Assembly: GCA_949361645.1 (NCBI GenBank)
Contig: OX442433.1
Location: 3,157,720-3,221,719, forward strand
Length of the DNA stretch: 64,000 nt
Source of the DNA: Spongilla lacustris
Taxonomy: Eukaryota > Porifera > Demospongiae > Spongillida > Spongillidae
Direction of reading: 5' to 3'
In this document: one piece after another, positions 31,136 to 41,840 of the stretch
How the letters are laid out: each line of letters opens with the position of its first letter
Position numbering within the stretch: position 1 is the stretch's first letter
Program-made: the position numbers and the translations under genes
The notes under the pieces: model-generated
Told to the model about the DNA's origin: nothing
Seen by the model: the letters and a program-made list of their open reading frames with translations, nothing else
Databases searched by the model: none

Positions 31136-31789
31136 GATGTTCGGAAACATTCAGTGATTAGAGATATATAGGATCATGTGTGTGTATGTGATTACGTGTA
31201 TGATTCGAACGAATGGTTGTTGATGTTGTGAGCTATCCGAGTGCATCCTGAGGTATCGAGTGTCTGAGAAACAAACCAGCCTAGGACGCCATTGCATGTG
31301 GTTGAATCTTTTGAAACATGATCACATGTACATGTACAACAGTGCTTTGTTGTGACACCTGCAGTTAAATTAACACAACAGTAAGGCTACATTACATCCA
31401 TAGTGACATCCATGCACATGCACTGTTCCTTCTGATTGTTCCTGCAGCTAGTGAGTGTTGTATGTGAAAAATCAATTTAAGCTGACACTTGAACTCCCTG
31501 AAATATAAATGCAGTGATTACTAGAATACACCTGAACACACATATTGCATACTGCAGAAGAGAACAGGTTAACTTACATCCTTTTCTTCAACCCAATATA
31601 AGTGTCTTCTTAAAACCCCTTTACAACACTAGATAAACTATTCTTCCATTCTGGAAAGCATGGTATTTTCGTTTAATTTTGTTTTTTAAAAACAAACCCA
31701 GCTAGCTTACCTTTTTCCTTTCACACACGATCCTTTTGGCCGGATAGTACTTCATTTGACATGCGCTATAAAGATGAGAGCCGGGGCCA

Positions 31790-31945
31790 GTGGGGTGAAT
31801 GGGGATAAGGGGAGGAAAGGAGAGAGGAGGAGCGAGAGTGATGGGAGGGAGGGAGAGGTAGGAAAATTGACGGGATGAGGAGGGAGGGAGATGGAAGGGG
31901 AGGTAAGGAAATTGAAGGGAGGAGGAAAAGAGAAAGTATTATTAT
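31790..31945 (+). repeat. purine-rich GGGAGG/GGAGA tract
   Basis: About 150 bases almost free of pyrimidines; low-complexity. Confidence 0.8.
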
Positions 31946-32317
31946 TATTATTTTTTGTACAGGTTGTGGTGGCAGTTTGTATATGCCAAAACATTGAGTG
32001 TCTGACTGGCTAAATACAATTGAGGGATTCATGAAAGTTTGTGTTATGATGTTCTACTTGCATTGCTGCAGTATTATTGTAGGAAATCTTCCCTTCATAT
32101 GTACAGTTAAACCCTGGATTAATTGACAGAACAGCAAGTGACATGCCACGTGCACACCAGGGGGTAGGTGCAGTAAATCCCTGGTGTTATAGGAAGTACA
32201 TGCATGTAATTGTGTGCTTCTTGTACACGTAACATCTGTAGCAAATGCATGAACTGGAAACCGTAAGTGATACTGGCAGATGTTGCCTATTCCTGCCTCC
32301 TCCTCCCCCACGTTCAG

Positions 32318-32456
32318 CTGATGTGTGTGTGTGTGTGTACGTGTGTGTGTGTGTGTGCGTGTGTGTGCGTGTGTGCGTGTGTGTGTGCGTGTGTGTGTGT
32401 GCGTGTGTGTGTGTGCGTGTGTGTGTGTGTGTGTACATGTATGTGTGTGTGTGTAC
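32318..32456 (+). repeat. (TG)n/(TGCG) microsatellite
   Basis: Alternating GTGTGTGC arrays; no gene. Confidence 0.9.
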
Positions 32457-32459
32457 ATA

Positions 32460-33310
32460 AACACCTACATGTATCTTATTTCGATGTTTGTACAAGGTAA
32501 CAATAGCCCAATGTCATGAATTTTGTTGTGTGGCCAGACTGTGCTGATAAAAGTCTAGGTCTGTACATACAGTGAAAATCTCATACACAATGCCATGCAA
32601 ATACAACCCCTGGGCCTAGGGAATAGCTGTGTCCTGGAAGTTCATAGTATGTTAACAGATGTGCAGCACTACTACTTGTGTCCATACATGTATGTACATT
32701 TTTGGTGAGCCCCAGGGTTATTCTATTGCCTGTCTACTTGTTGCCAGCTAGGCTTGGAGTACTACAGTTGAGAGCCTTACTGTTGGCAGTAATGAGAGCA
32801 AGGTACAATGTACATGTACTACATGTAATGCCGTGCATACTAAGAATGAAAACCTTTAGGGAAGGCCAAAAGTATAGGGAGAAGGCCAACTGACCAACAG
32901 TATAGTATATAACATGTACATGTACATGTAAGTTGTCAAGGGAGGTGTGTCCATACATGTACATGTACCGCCCATAAGGTTATTCTATTTGTGATAACTA
33001 ATGCAAACACTAAATGGGCATGGGCCAACCTACATGTATGAAGCTTTAGCATAGCCCCAGAACCATTATCCCTTGTTAGGCCAGTAGCTAGCTTAGGGCT
33101 GGCTTGTGGTTTCCTTGTCCACACAATGGATGTGGTTGCTTTGCAAAACTTAGGTAACCACTAAAATCACTACCTACATGTATTGACCTACAGCCAAAAA
33201 AGTTGCGTGAAGGGCTACATGGCTACATACATGTACACAAGGGTTAAGGTTACCACACGTAGGTACAGTAACGTGTTGCGTGCAACTCAAATGAATATAG
33301 CGCATGGTAG
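32460..33310. other. no gene recognised
   Basis: Many TACATGTA words but no coding or repeat structure that I can support. Confidence 0.4.
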
Positions 33311-33869
33311 CTTTTTAACCGATTATACGCTAAATTTAATTTGCGCACGCGTATATACGTAACGCGGAATTGTTTTCAACAAATAATCGTTTATTGAGGT
33401 GTGGTTATGGTAGTTATTGCAGCAGCTGAACGGAGCGACTTTTGTATGGACGACCTTTGTTTTTTGGAATGCTGACTGGATGAACTATCTTCCCTTGCGT
33501 ATGGATGGGCGCGATCTATTCATGTTCGCGCATACGATGGTGAGAAACGAATCTGAACGTAACGCTACCTCGTCTCTTAGTGTTTGAGGTACGTTGTAAA
33601 CATATGCGAAGTCTTTGTTGGGTACAATGACGACTTTCTTCAGTGAATATAGGCTATTTAGAAAGGGGGGAGGGGGGGGGGGGTTGTTGCAAACACAGCC
33701 GTGTATTCTATTTATAGCCCGTCCGCTTGTATCCTCCTGATCGTTAGCTATTTTAGCTATAAACTTACACATGTATTGTTTGTTTGTTTGGTACCTTTGT
33801 GGCATGATAAAAGTATATCTATTTGATGTACGTGTCTGCTACATGTACTCTCACTCTCTTCATACAGTG

Positions 33870-36230
33870 GCACCACTATGCACCCACACTATCACCTGCC
33901 CACACACTCCTTTTCACACTCCCCGTGTCACCCATTTGCCTTGTACACACACCACCCAATGCACGCACTCCATAATGACACACCCATTCTAGACATCTTT
34001 GTCACACCCTCCCCCTTGTACACACCCACTGTAATACATCCATTCCAATGCACACACATCTACCACCCTGCAGTCCTCTCACAGCATGTATTCCACTTGT
34101 TAGCACCCTGTGTGAACTCTGGCACACTACAACACCTACACATAGTGATGTGAAGGTGTGGAACCCTTGCACACACACACACACACACTTCATTGATTCT
34201 TCTATCATGTGCATGCACATACCTTGTCATATACACCCTTGTACACACCACCCATTGTGCACTCTTTATCAATCCAACTCCTTATCATACTCACACTCCA
34301 CAGCATACCCACCTGCCAATTGCAATCCCCTTGTAAGGGAGTGTGTAGTGTGTGGGAATCGTTAGTGTGTGAGGGTGTGTGAGGGAGTGTGTACAAAGGT
34401 GTAATGTGTGTGTACAAGGGGGGGGTGTGAGGGAGTGTGTACAAGGTATAGTGTGTTTGCAAGTGGTGTGTGAACAAGAGGTGTGTGTGATGGATTGTGT
34501 AGAGGGTGTGAGTGTGTGTGTGAGGGAGTGTGCGAGGGAGTGTGTACAAAGGTATAATGTGTGTGTACAAGGGGGGTGTGTGAGGGAGTGTGTACAAGGT
34601 ATAGTGTGTTTGCAAGTGGTGTGTGAACAAGGCGTGTGTGTGATGGATTGTGTAGAGGGTGTGAGTGTGTGTGAGGGAGTGTGCACACAAGGGGGTGTGT
34701 ATGAGGGATTGTGTTGTGCATGTGAGGGTGTGTAGAGAGGGAGTGTGTACAAATGTGTAATGTGTTTACAAGTGGTGTATGTACAAGGAGTGTGTGTAAC
34801 GGAGTGTGCGTGAGGGAGTGTGTAGAGAGGGTGTTTCCGAGGGGTGTTTGAGGGTGTGTGTAAGGGAGTGTGTGTGTAGAGGGTGTGTGAGGGAGTGTGT
34901 AGTGTGAGGGAATGTATAGTGTGTGTGAGGGTGTGTGAGGGAATGTGTAGTGTGTGTGAGGGAGCGTGTACAAAGGTACAGTGTGTTTACAAGTGGTGTG
35001 TGAGGGATTGTGTGTACAATGGGTGTGTGTATAGAGGGTGTGAGAGCTTGCATAGAGGTGGGTGGTGTGCATTGCACTGTGTAGAATGCCAAGAGTGTGA
35101 CAAGGAGATTTATGTGTGTAGATTAGATGTGTGTGATAAGGGAGTGTGCAGTGGGTGGATGTGTACAAGGGGTGTGGGGGGTAGGCATGCTGTGCACCCT
35201 CTATACACTCCCTCACACACACACCCTTGTGTACACTCCCTCACACACACACCCTCATGCACCCTCTACACATACACCCTCTACACATACACCCTCTACA
35301 CACACTCCCTCACACACACCCTCACACCCCCCTCAGAAACACTCTCACACATACCCCTTGTATACACACCACTTGTAAAAATACCACACCTTTGTACACA
35401 CTCCCTCATACACCCTCTCAATACACACTCCCTTACACACCCCTTGGAAACACCCTCTCTACACACCACTTGTAAACACACTACACCTTTGTACACACTT
35501 CCTCTTTTCACACACCTCACACACACACTGCACACTCCCTCACACACCCCTTGCACACACACCACTTGTGAACACACTACACCTTTGTACACACTCCCTC
35601 ACACACCCTCTCTACACACCCCTTGTACACACGTATACTCCCTCACACAACCTTGTACACACCACCCATTGTGCACTCTTTATCAATCCAACTTCTTGTC
35701 ATACTCACACTCCACTGCACACCACCTGCCAATTGCAATCCCTCACTGCATGTACACATCCACCCACTGCACACACACCCTTATCACACACATCTAATCT
35801 ACACACATAAACTTTGTCACACTCTTGCCATTCTACACAGTGCAATGCACACCACCCACTTTACTAATATACACCTCACACACCTACCCTCTATGCACAC
35901 CTCTCACACACCCTCTCCACACGCCTCTTGTAAACACACTACACCTTGTACACACTCCCTCTCTACACACACTCCCTCACACACTCCCTTACACACCCTC
36001 ACATACTCTTGTACACACACTCCCTTACACACACCCCTTGTACACATACCACTTGTAAACACACTACACCTTGTACACACACTCCCTCGCACATCCCTTG
36101 TACACACACTCCCTCACACACCCCTTGTACACCCTCTACACACGTCCCTTGTACATACCCACACCCTCTCTATATATACCCCTTGTTCATACCACCCTTT
36201 GAACGCACAATCCCTCACACACATACTGAG
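33870..36230. repeat. CA-rich satellite block with two strand switches
   Basis: Units such as ACACACTCCCTCACACACCC and CTTGTACACACACC run on the + strand at 33870-34330, switch to the complement at 34335-35200, and switch back at 35200-36230. An 86-base segment starting ACCACCCATTGTGCACTC is repeated directly at about 34246 and 35661. A segment at 35065-35165 is repeated in inverse at 35765-35862. All long ORFs here are artefacts. Confidence 0.9.
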
Positions 36231-36304
36231 TATACATAGCATTTTTTTTAGTTGGCAATTAGCCATATAACCTTACATATCAGATAAACACATACACTAC
36301 GTTG

Positions 36305-36560
36305 CAGAGACTGCCATTGTGTGTCCTTTCTGCAGATCAACAGGTTCATCAAGCTCGTCAGGCTCGCTACAAAAGCTCTCCAGGACATCGTCATCCCTAT
36401 CTAAAAGTTTCCAAGACCTCTTCACAGTCCATCCTGCGCGAGCGCTTTGTCATCCTCTGTCAAATTATATTATCATTGGAATGTTATTCATTGCTTCATT
36501 GTTTACTTTGTCCACAGTGTAGCAAGAAACCCACAATAGCAAGCCCACTCGTTCGATAAT
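36305..36560 (+). other. Ser-rich short frame, doubtful coding
   Basis: A frame starting at 36319 reads STGSSSSSGSLQKLSRTSSS and is preceded by a pyrimidine-rich TTTCTGCAG acceptor-like site. It could be an exon, but no partner was found. Confidence 0.2.
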
Positions 36561-36663
36561 AAAATGAACAGTATAGGGACTGGTGATTACCGCTTTGCAA
36601 GTTTCAGAACCGAACGAACCACCGACTGTGGACGGCGCTCCATGTACCGTAGTGTATACAGCT

Positions 36664-36725
36664 GGACTCAAATTTGAGTCTACCGCGTTTTACGCGTAAT
36701 AATTATTGGACTCAAATTTGAGTCT
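36664..36725. repeat. two copies of palindrome GACTCAAATTTGAGTC
   Basis: The 16-base perfect palindrome occurs twice about 44 bases apart, just inside the right 17-bp inverted repeat. Confidence 0.8.
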
Positions 36726-36749
36726 TCCGCGTATAATCGGTTAAAGCAC

Positions 36750-37420
36750 AGCCTCATATGCAAATGTAGTAATATTAAATTTATCAGAACTTTTGTGTAG
36801 GTAGTCAGGGTTAGGGTTTATACCTGTATCTGGTAGCCACCAGATGAGACCATTTTTGAAATTAGTCCTGGGTACATATACTAGGTACAGGATTATGTAA
36901 CAGTAGATGGAGTCTAAAAAGATAGACAATAGTACATGTAACAAAGAGTACGCCCATTTATACAAGTTAATGTACCTCTCCAGGCCCTTAAACAGAAGTA
37001 CTTTAACATGCACCTCTGATGGAGCTGTCACCCAAGTGATGCATTGTATGCGTACAAAGGACACCTCCCTCCTTCTGGGGGATTTGGAGAGGTGATTCAA
37101 TGACACCACCAACACCCCTCCAGGGGAGTGAGGAAGTGTTCTCAACACCAATGCATGCAAACAAAATTAGCATGTCCAAAAATACCATGCGTACTCTAGT
37201 GCATGTAACCACCATCACAATAGCCCCCAAACAGCCATTCACACACCTGTTATCTGTCGTCACTGTGTTCAAAGGACTGGGGAAGTAGCCAGACCAGTAA
37301 ATACTTTGGTTTGTAGTACTGCAGTTACATGTAGTAGGTCTTCATTGATCCTCTGCACCTCCAGTAGTATGGTAGCTCTCTCCTGGTAGATTGTTGTGTC
37401 TTGTTGTGGTTGTACAGCAA
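36750..37420. other. no gene recognised
   Basis: The minus-strand frames 37160-36741 and 37272-37003 lack recognisable motifs. Confidence 0.35.
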
Positions 37421-37422
37421 TC

Positions 37423-37434
37423 TGTGTGTGTGTG

Positions 37435-37509
<75 letters not shown>

Positions 37510-37535
37510 ATGTACATGCATGTGTGTGTTTGTGT
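37423..37535 (+). repeat. (TG)n microsatellite
   Basis: About 85 bases of near-pure TG, then TACATGTACATGCATG. Confidence 0.95.
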
Positions 37536-37876
37536 CCAAATTATTATTATTTATATCTGATGTATATGGATATACATGTAATTACCACTGTACTGGTATA
37601 AGTGTGGACATCATTGGTGTGTGTGCCCATGTTTGAAGCACACAATACACAGCTCTACATCAGCGTGTGTAGTGTGCACATGATGGAGACACTTGTGAAT
37701 ATGTGCATCGCCACCAGTAGAGCTACTACATTGAGTGTCCACACTGTAACTGAGCGTGCGTGACTTGCTGGAAGTGTCCATGCACGTGTGTGGTGTGTGT
37801 GTCCCACAGGTCAGCTATACACATGGTAAACAAAGAGACAGAGATGCTACACAAATGGACAATGCTCAGTGGTTCA

Positions 37877-38605
37877 TATAGGGAGAAAGCCAATAGTATA
37901 GGGAGAAGGCCAACTGTATAGGAAATAGTATAGGGATAAGGCCGACAGTATACATGTAGGTAGAAAGTCAACAGTATAGGGAGAAAGCCAACAGCATAGG
38001 GAGACGGCCAACTGTATAGGAATAGTATAGGGAGAAGGCCAACAGTATAGGGAGAAGGCCAACAGTATAGGGAGAAGGCCAACAGCATAGGGAGAAGGCC
38101 AACTGTATAGGGATAAGGTCAACCATATAGGGAGAAGGGTCAACAGTATAGGGAGAAGGCCAACAGTATAGGGAGAAGGCCAACAGCATAGGGAGAAGGC
38201 CAACTGTATAGGGATAAGGTCAACCATATAGGGAGAAGGGTCAACAGTATAGGGAGAAGGCCAACTGTATAGGAATAGTATAGGGAGAAGACCAACAGTA
38301 TAGGGAGAAGGCCAACAGTATAGGGAGAAGGCCAACAGCATAGGGAGAAGGCCAACTGTATAGGGATAAGGTCAACCATATAGGGAGAAGGGTTAACAGT
38401 ATAGGGAGAAGGCCAACTGTATAGGAATAGTATAGGGAGAAGGCCACCAGCATAGGAAGAAGGCCAACAGTATAGGAAGAAGGCCAACAGTATAGAAAGA
38501 AGGCCAACAGTATAGCGAGAAGGCCACCAGTTCAACACTACAGGAAGAAGACCAACAGTATAAGGAGACGGGCAATTAACGGTCCGGGAGAAGGCCAACA
38601 GTACA
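37877..38605 (-). repeat. 20-bp tandem array GGGAGAAGGCCAACAGTATA
   Basis: Roughly 35 units with variants (GTATAGGAATA, GGTCAACCATATAGGG). Higher-order repetition of about 110 bases is visible between 38000 and 38400. The Leu/Ser/Pro-rich minus-strand ORFs come from the array. Confidence 0.95.
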
Positions 38606-38609
38606 GGGA

Positions 38610-39300
38610 GAATTCCATACAGTACTAGTATACATCGAATATATGCCTGTTCTGCACATACTAAATTCACACAGTATACTCACCAAAACACCTGAATCTC
38701 AGAAGTTGAAATCATGCAGGGCAATCCGTTTATTGCTGCCTCCACATCTCCAAATCTTGCTACGATTGTGTATTATCGTTAATAATTCATCTGCAATTAA
38801 CAGTTAACTAGTTGCAACGTACGCAATAACTGTAACTTAATCCCAGATGACGCAAGGTATTACGCTATGACATATTGTATGAATAAATTAGGCGCGGTAT
38901 AAATTAATTTTTTGTCTTGATTTTACTACACGAATGGTTCATGTCATAATTATATAAAACAGAGATTCACAATCAGACTGATTTATAGTAAATTATAAGT
39001 GTGTTTAAAATTCAATTTGAAAATAAAAGCATGATGACTGCCTATGTATGGGCCATATGCGTAACTTGATCAAAAGACTTCGCCAATTGGCAACAACGCG
39101 GGTGAACGAATGCAAGCATTCCGAGTTGGCTGCGAAGCCTTGGCAGCTTGCTTTCAGTTGTAACGGATTGCACTCATCAAGGCGTACTTTCTGCTTTTCG
39201 TTTTGATGCTCCATTTCGCGCGCACAACGATTCTCTGCCGCGCCAGTTCCATGCGGATATACGCGTTATTGCCCTCCAAAAGCAGTGGGTCCTGGGCAGC
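38610..39300. other. no gene recognised
   Basis: AT-rich, no family motif; it ends at a 35-base C run. Confidence 0.4.
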
Positions 39301-39302
39301 CG

Positions 39303-39337
<35 letters not shown>
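39303..39337 (+). repeat. poly(C) run, 35 bases
   Basis: Uninterrupted C tract. Confidence 0.9.
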
Positions 39338-39341
<4 letters not shown>

Positions 39342-39393
39342 TCCGGTACTGCAACCAAGTTCTGCTCAATAATACTATACTCACCCCAAAGTA

Positions 39394-39453
39394 CAGGGGC
39401 GGATACAGGATTTTTTTAAGGGGAGGAGGGGGGGGGGGGGGGGGGGGGGGGGG
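39394..39453 (+). repeat. possible hAT-type element end with G run
   Basis: CAGGGGCGGATACAGGAT followed by a purine stretch and a 26-base G run (39428-39453). The start resembles common hAT inverted ends; the partner end was not found. Confidence 0.35.
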
Positions 39454-39741
39454 CACGGTAAATAAAAGTTATAAGAAAGTGGGCGTTGGTCTCCAAAAGG
39501 GGGTGGGTGCGGGCCGGGAGGGGCTTCTATCTAAGTATTAAAGCATTAAAACTATGATACTATGATAAGTGCTTTTATTTATATGTACAATTAAAAATTG
39601 CACTCAGTACAAGAAACTGAGTATTTTGCACCTTGAGCAAAATACAATGTATGTAGTTTCGGGCCTAAAATTGTTGCGACAAATACTGCCATGTGCGCCG
39701 AACCTATCGCACATTACGGTGGCCCGGTAGGTCGCGGCTGT

Positions 39742-40225
39742 CATGACGTGCACATACGCGATTTGCGGACGTGCACACATGCACATCTGGGATTTGCGGA
39801 CTTGCACATACGCGATTTGCGGACGTGCACACATGCACATCTGGGATTGGCGGACTTGCACATACGCAACTTGCGGACGTGCACATATGCATATCTGGGA
39901 TTTGCGGACTTGCACATACGCGATTTGCGGAAGTGCAATTGTTTCCACGTGGTTGCCACGTGGTTACAACATGTTCGCCACGTGGTTGCCACATGGTAAC
40001 CACGTGGAAACAATTGCACTTCCGCAAATCGCGTATGTGCAAGTCCGCAAATCGCGTATGTGCAAGTCCGCAAATCCCAGATGTGCATGTGTGCAAGTCC
40101 GCAAATCGCGTATGTGCAAGTCCGCAAAACCCAGATGTGCATGTGTGCACGTCCGCAAATCGAGTATGTGCAAGTCCGCAAATCCCAGATGTGCATGTGT
40201 GCACGTCCGCAAATCGCGTATGTGC
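39742..40225. mobile_element. palindromic element, interrupted by the Ginger insertion
   Basis: Arms made of repeated CACATACGCGATTTGCGGAC and ACATGCACATCTGGGATTTG units meet at a central pair GTGCAATTGTTTCCACGTGG and its inverse (about 39930-40025). The left end begins CATGACGTGCAC. The right arm stops at 40225, and its missing end GTGCACGTCATG is found at 46075-46086, beyond the Ginger element. The original element therefore continued there. Confidence 0.8.
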
Positions 40226-40318
40226 TGTCACGAATATTTTGGTCCGCGTCTAATTTTTGTCCGGCCGGAGAGAATCGCGCTGCTCATAATTGTCTGTGTA
40301 ATATCTTGACTCTAGCCG

Positions 40319-41730
40319 GCACGCGTACACGTGTCGCGGCAGGGCCGCGACAGCCCACACGGAAGGTCAGCCACCCGAGGTACAAAATGTCTGATCCAAA
40401 CACATGCACAACATACAATATAAAGACCGCACATGACGTCACGACACACCAACATAAAACATCCAATGGGAATAGGCCACGTGTGACCCTTGGCGACGAG
40501 GGTAAACCAGCAAGCTACCAAGTGTCCCAGCCCCCCGGAGAGAGGAGGGTCGGACCCCAGCTCTCCGGTGGAGGACAAACTCTCCCAGCGACCGGGTGGA
40601 CGGAAGCTCCACCGCCTGCCGCCGGGGAGGACAGAACGCCTGCCGCCGGGGAGGACAAGTGTCTCACCAGGCACCACCCCAGGAAGAGGCCTACTGCCGT
40701 TGTGGAGAAACGAGGAGAGTCCGGCGGCCACGTGCACGAGGGAAAGAGAAGAGTCTCTACCGCACCGTGAAGTGAGGAGACTCTACCGCGCCTGGGGGAG
40801 AGAGGAGACTGCTGCGCAGCAAGGGAGAAGGACTCCTACCGCCGGGGATGAACGGGTCTGAGGAAGTGGAGGCGTGAAAGCCACGGTGAAGGCCCCAGAC
40901 TATGCTCGTCGCGACTGAGGGAGTGGAGGCCACTGTTAGCCACGGGATGGCCCCAGTCTGTAATCTCTACCGCCCGGAAGAGAGAAAGGGTCTCTACTAC
41001 CGGGGAGGTAAGAGTTCTACTGCAAGGGGAGGAGAGAGTTCTACTGCAAGGGGAGGAGTTGAAGTTCCTGGAAAGAGTCTCTACCACCGGGGTGAGTCAT
41101 AGCCACAAGGAGAGGAGAAAGTCCTGCTGCCACCGGGGAGAGGAGAAAGTCCTGCTGCCACCGGGGAGAGGAGAAAGTCCTGCTGCCACCGGGGAGAGGA
41201 GAAAGTCCTGCTGCCACCGGGGAGAGGAGAAAGTCCTGCTGCCACCGGGGAGAGGAGAACGTCCTGCTGCCACCGGGGAGAGGAGAAAGTCCTGCTGCCA
41301 CCAGGGAGAGGAGAAAGTCCTGTTGCCACCAGGGAGAGGAGAACGTCGTGCTGCCATGGGGAGAGGAGAATGTCCTGCTGCCACCGGGGAGAGGAGAAAG
41401 TCCTGCTGCCACCGGGGAGAGGAGAAAGTCCTGCAGCCATGGGGAGAGGAGAACGTCCTGCAGCCACGAGGAGAGAGAGGATCGAAAATTAAGTGGGGAG
41501 GAATGTGGTGTATCCGGACCACGCCCGTGACGGATACTTCTAGAAGAGGTCAACCACAAGGTTCACACGTGGCCTATTCCCATCGGATGTTTTATGTTGG
41601 TGTGTCGTGACGTCATGTGCGGTCTTTATATTGTATGTTGTGCATGTGTTTGGATCAGACATTTTGTACCTCGGGTGGCTGACCTTCCGTGTGGGCTGTC
41701 GCGGCCCTACCGCGACACGTGTACGCGTGC
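40319..41730. mobile_element. element with 172-bp inverted ends nested in the Ginger 5' region
   Basis: GCACGCGTACACGTGTCGCGG at the left is matched in inverse at the right; the similarity runs through CAGCCCACACGGAAGGTCAG to CACGTGTGA (40319-40490 and 41560-41730) with only a few mismatches. The interior is GGGGAG-rich and contains a 28-bp array. The word TTGGCGACGAGGGT follows the left arm and also occurs at about 27763. No transposase. It may be a separate insertion, or a part of the Ginger family's own 5' end. Confidence 0.65.
41110..41472 (+). repeat. 28-bp minisatellite, about 13 units
   Basis: Unit GGAGAAAGTCCTGCTGCCAC plus CGGGGAGA. Because 28 is not a multiple of three, each forward frame cycles through the same peptide set (KSCCHRGE, KVLLPPGR, SPAATGER), giving long false ORFs on both strands. 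Confidence 0.95.
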
Positions 41731-41840
41731 TTGCTATAGTTCCCAGGTATTACAGTCTGACCGGATAATTTTGGACGCTCAATTTGGTCCCACGTGGCAT
41801 TTTTTTGTCCCAGGCGTTTTGAAGTTACTAGCGTTTTGAA

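Larger units (their letters stand above)
27540..31250 (+). mobile_element. gypsy-like LTR retrotransposon remnants
   Basis: A primer-binding-like site TTGGCGACGAGGGT (about 27763) follows an LTR-like end. A gag start is at 27799 and the gag body at 29284-30130; a minisatellite replaces the region after gag. The word GAGCTATCC-AGTGCATCCTGA occurs near 27730 and again near 31232 and may mark LTR ends, but longer LTR similarity is not visible. An RNase H fragment lies on the opposite strand, so more than one element may be involved. Confidence 0.45.
33314..36745. other. segment bracketed by 17-bp inverted repeats
   Basis: TTTAACCGATTATACGC at 33314-33330 and its exact inverse at 36729-36745 flank the satellite block. 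No target duplication was found, so it is only a candidate element. Confidence 0.35.

Noticed and set aside
27560..31250. A complete LTR pair around the gag region
   Set aside because: Only about 24 bases match between the two candidate ends; no LTR-length similarity.
34205..36270. Long His/Thr/Pro-rich ORFs on both strands
   Set aside because: They are readings of a CA-rich satellite, open in several frames at once.
37877..38605. Regular 20-bp repeats resembling a CRISPR array
   Set aside because: Units abut without unique spacers, and the context is eukaryotic. It is a minisatellite.
41041..41610. ORFs of 130-180 codons on both strands
   Set aside because: A 28-bp array keeps all frames open; no protein-like conservation.
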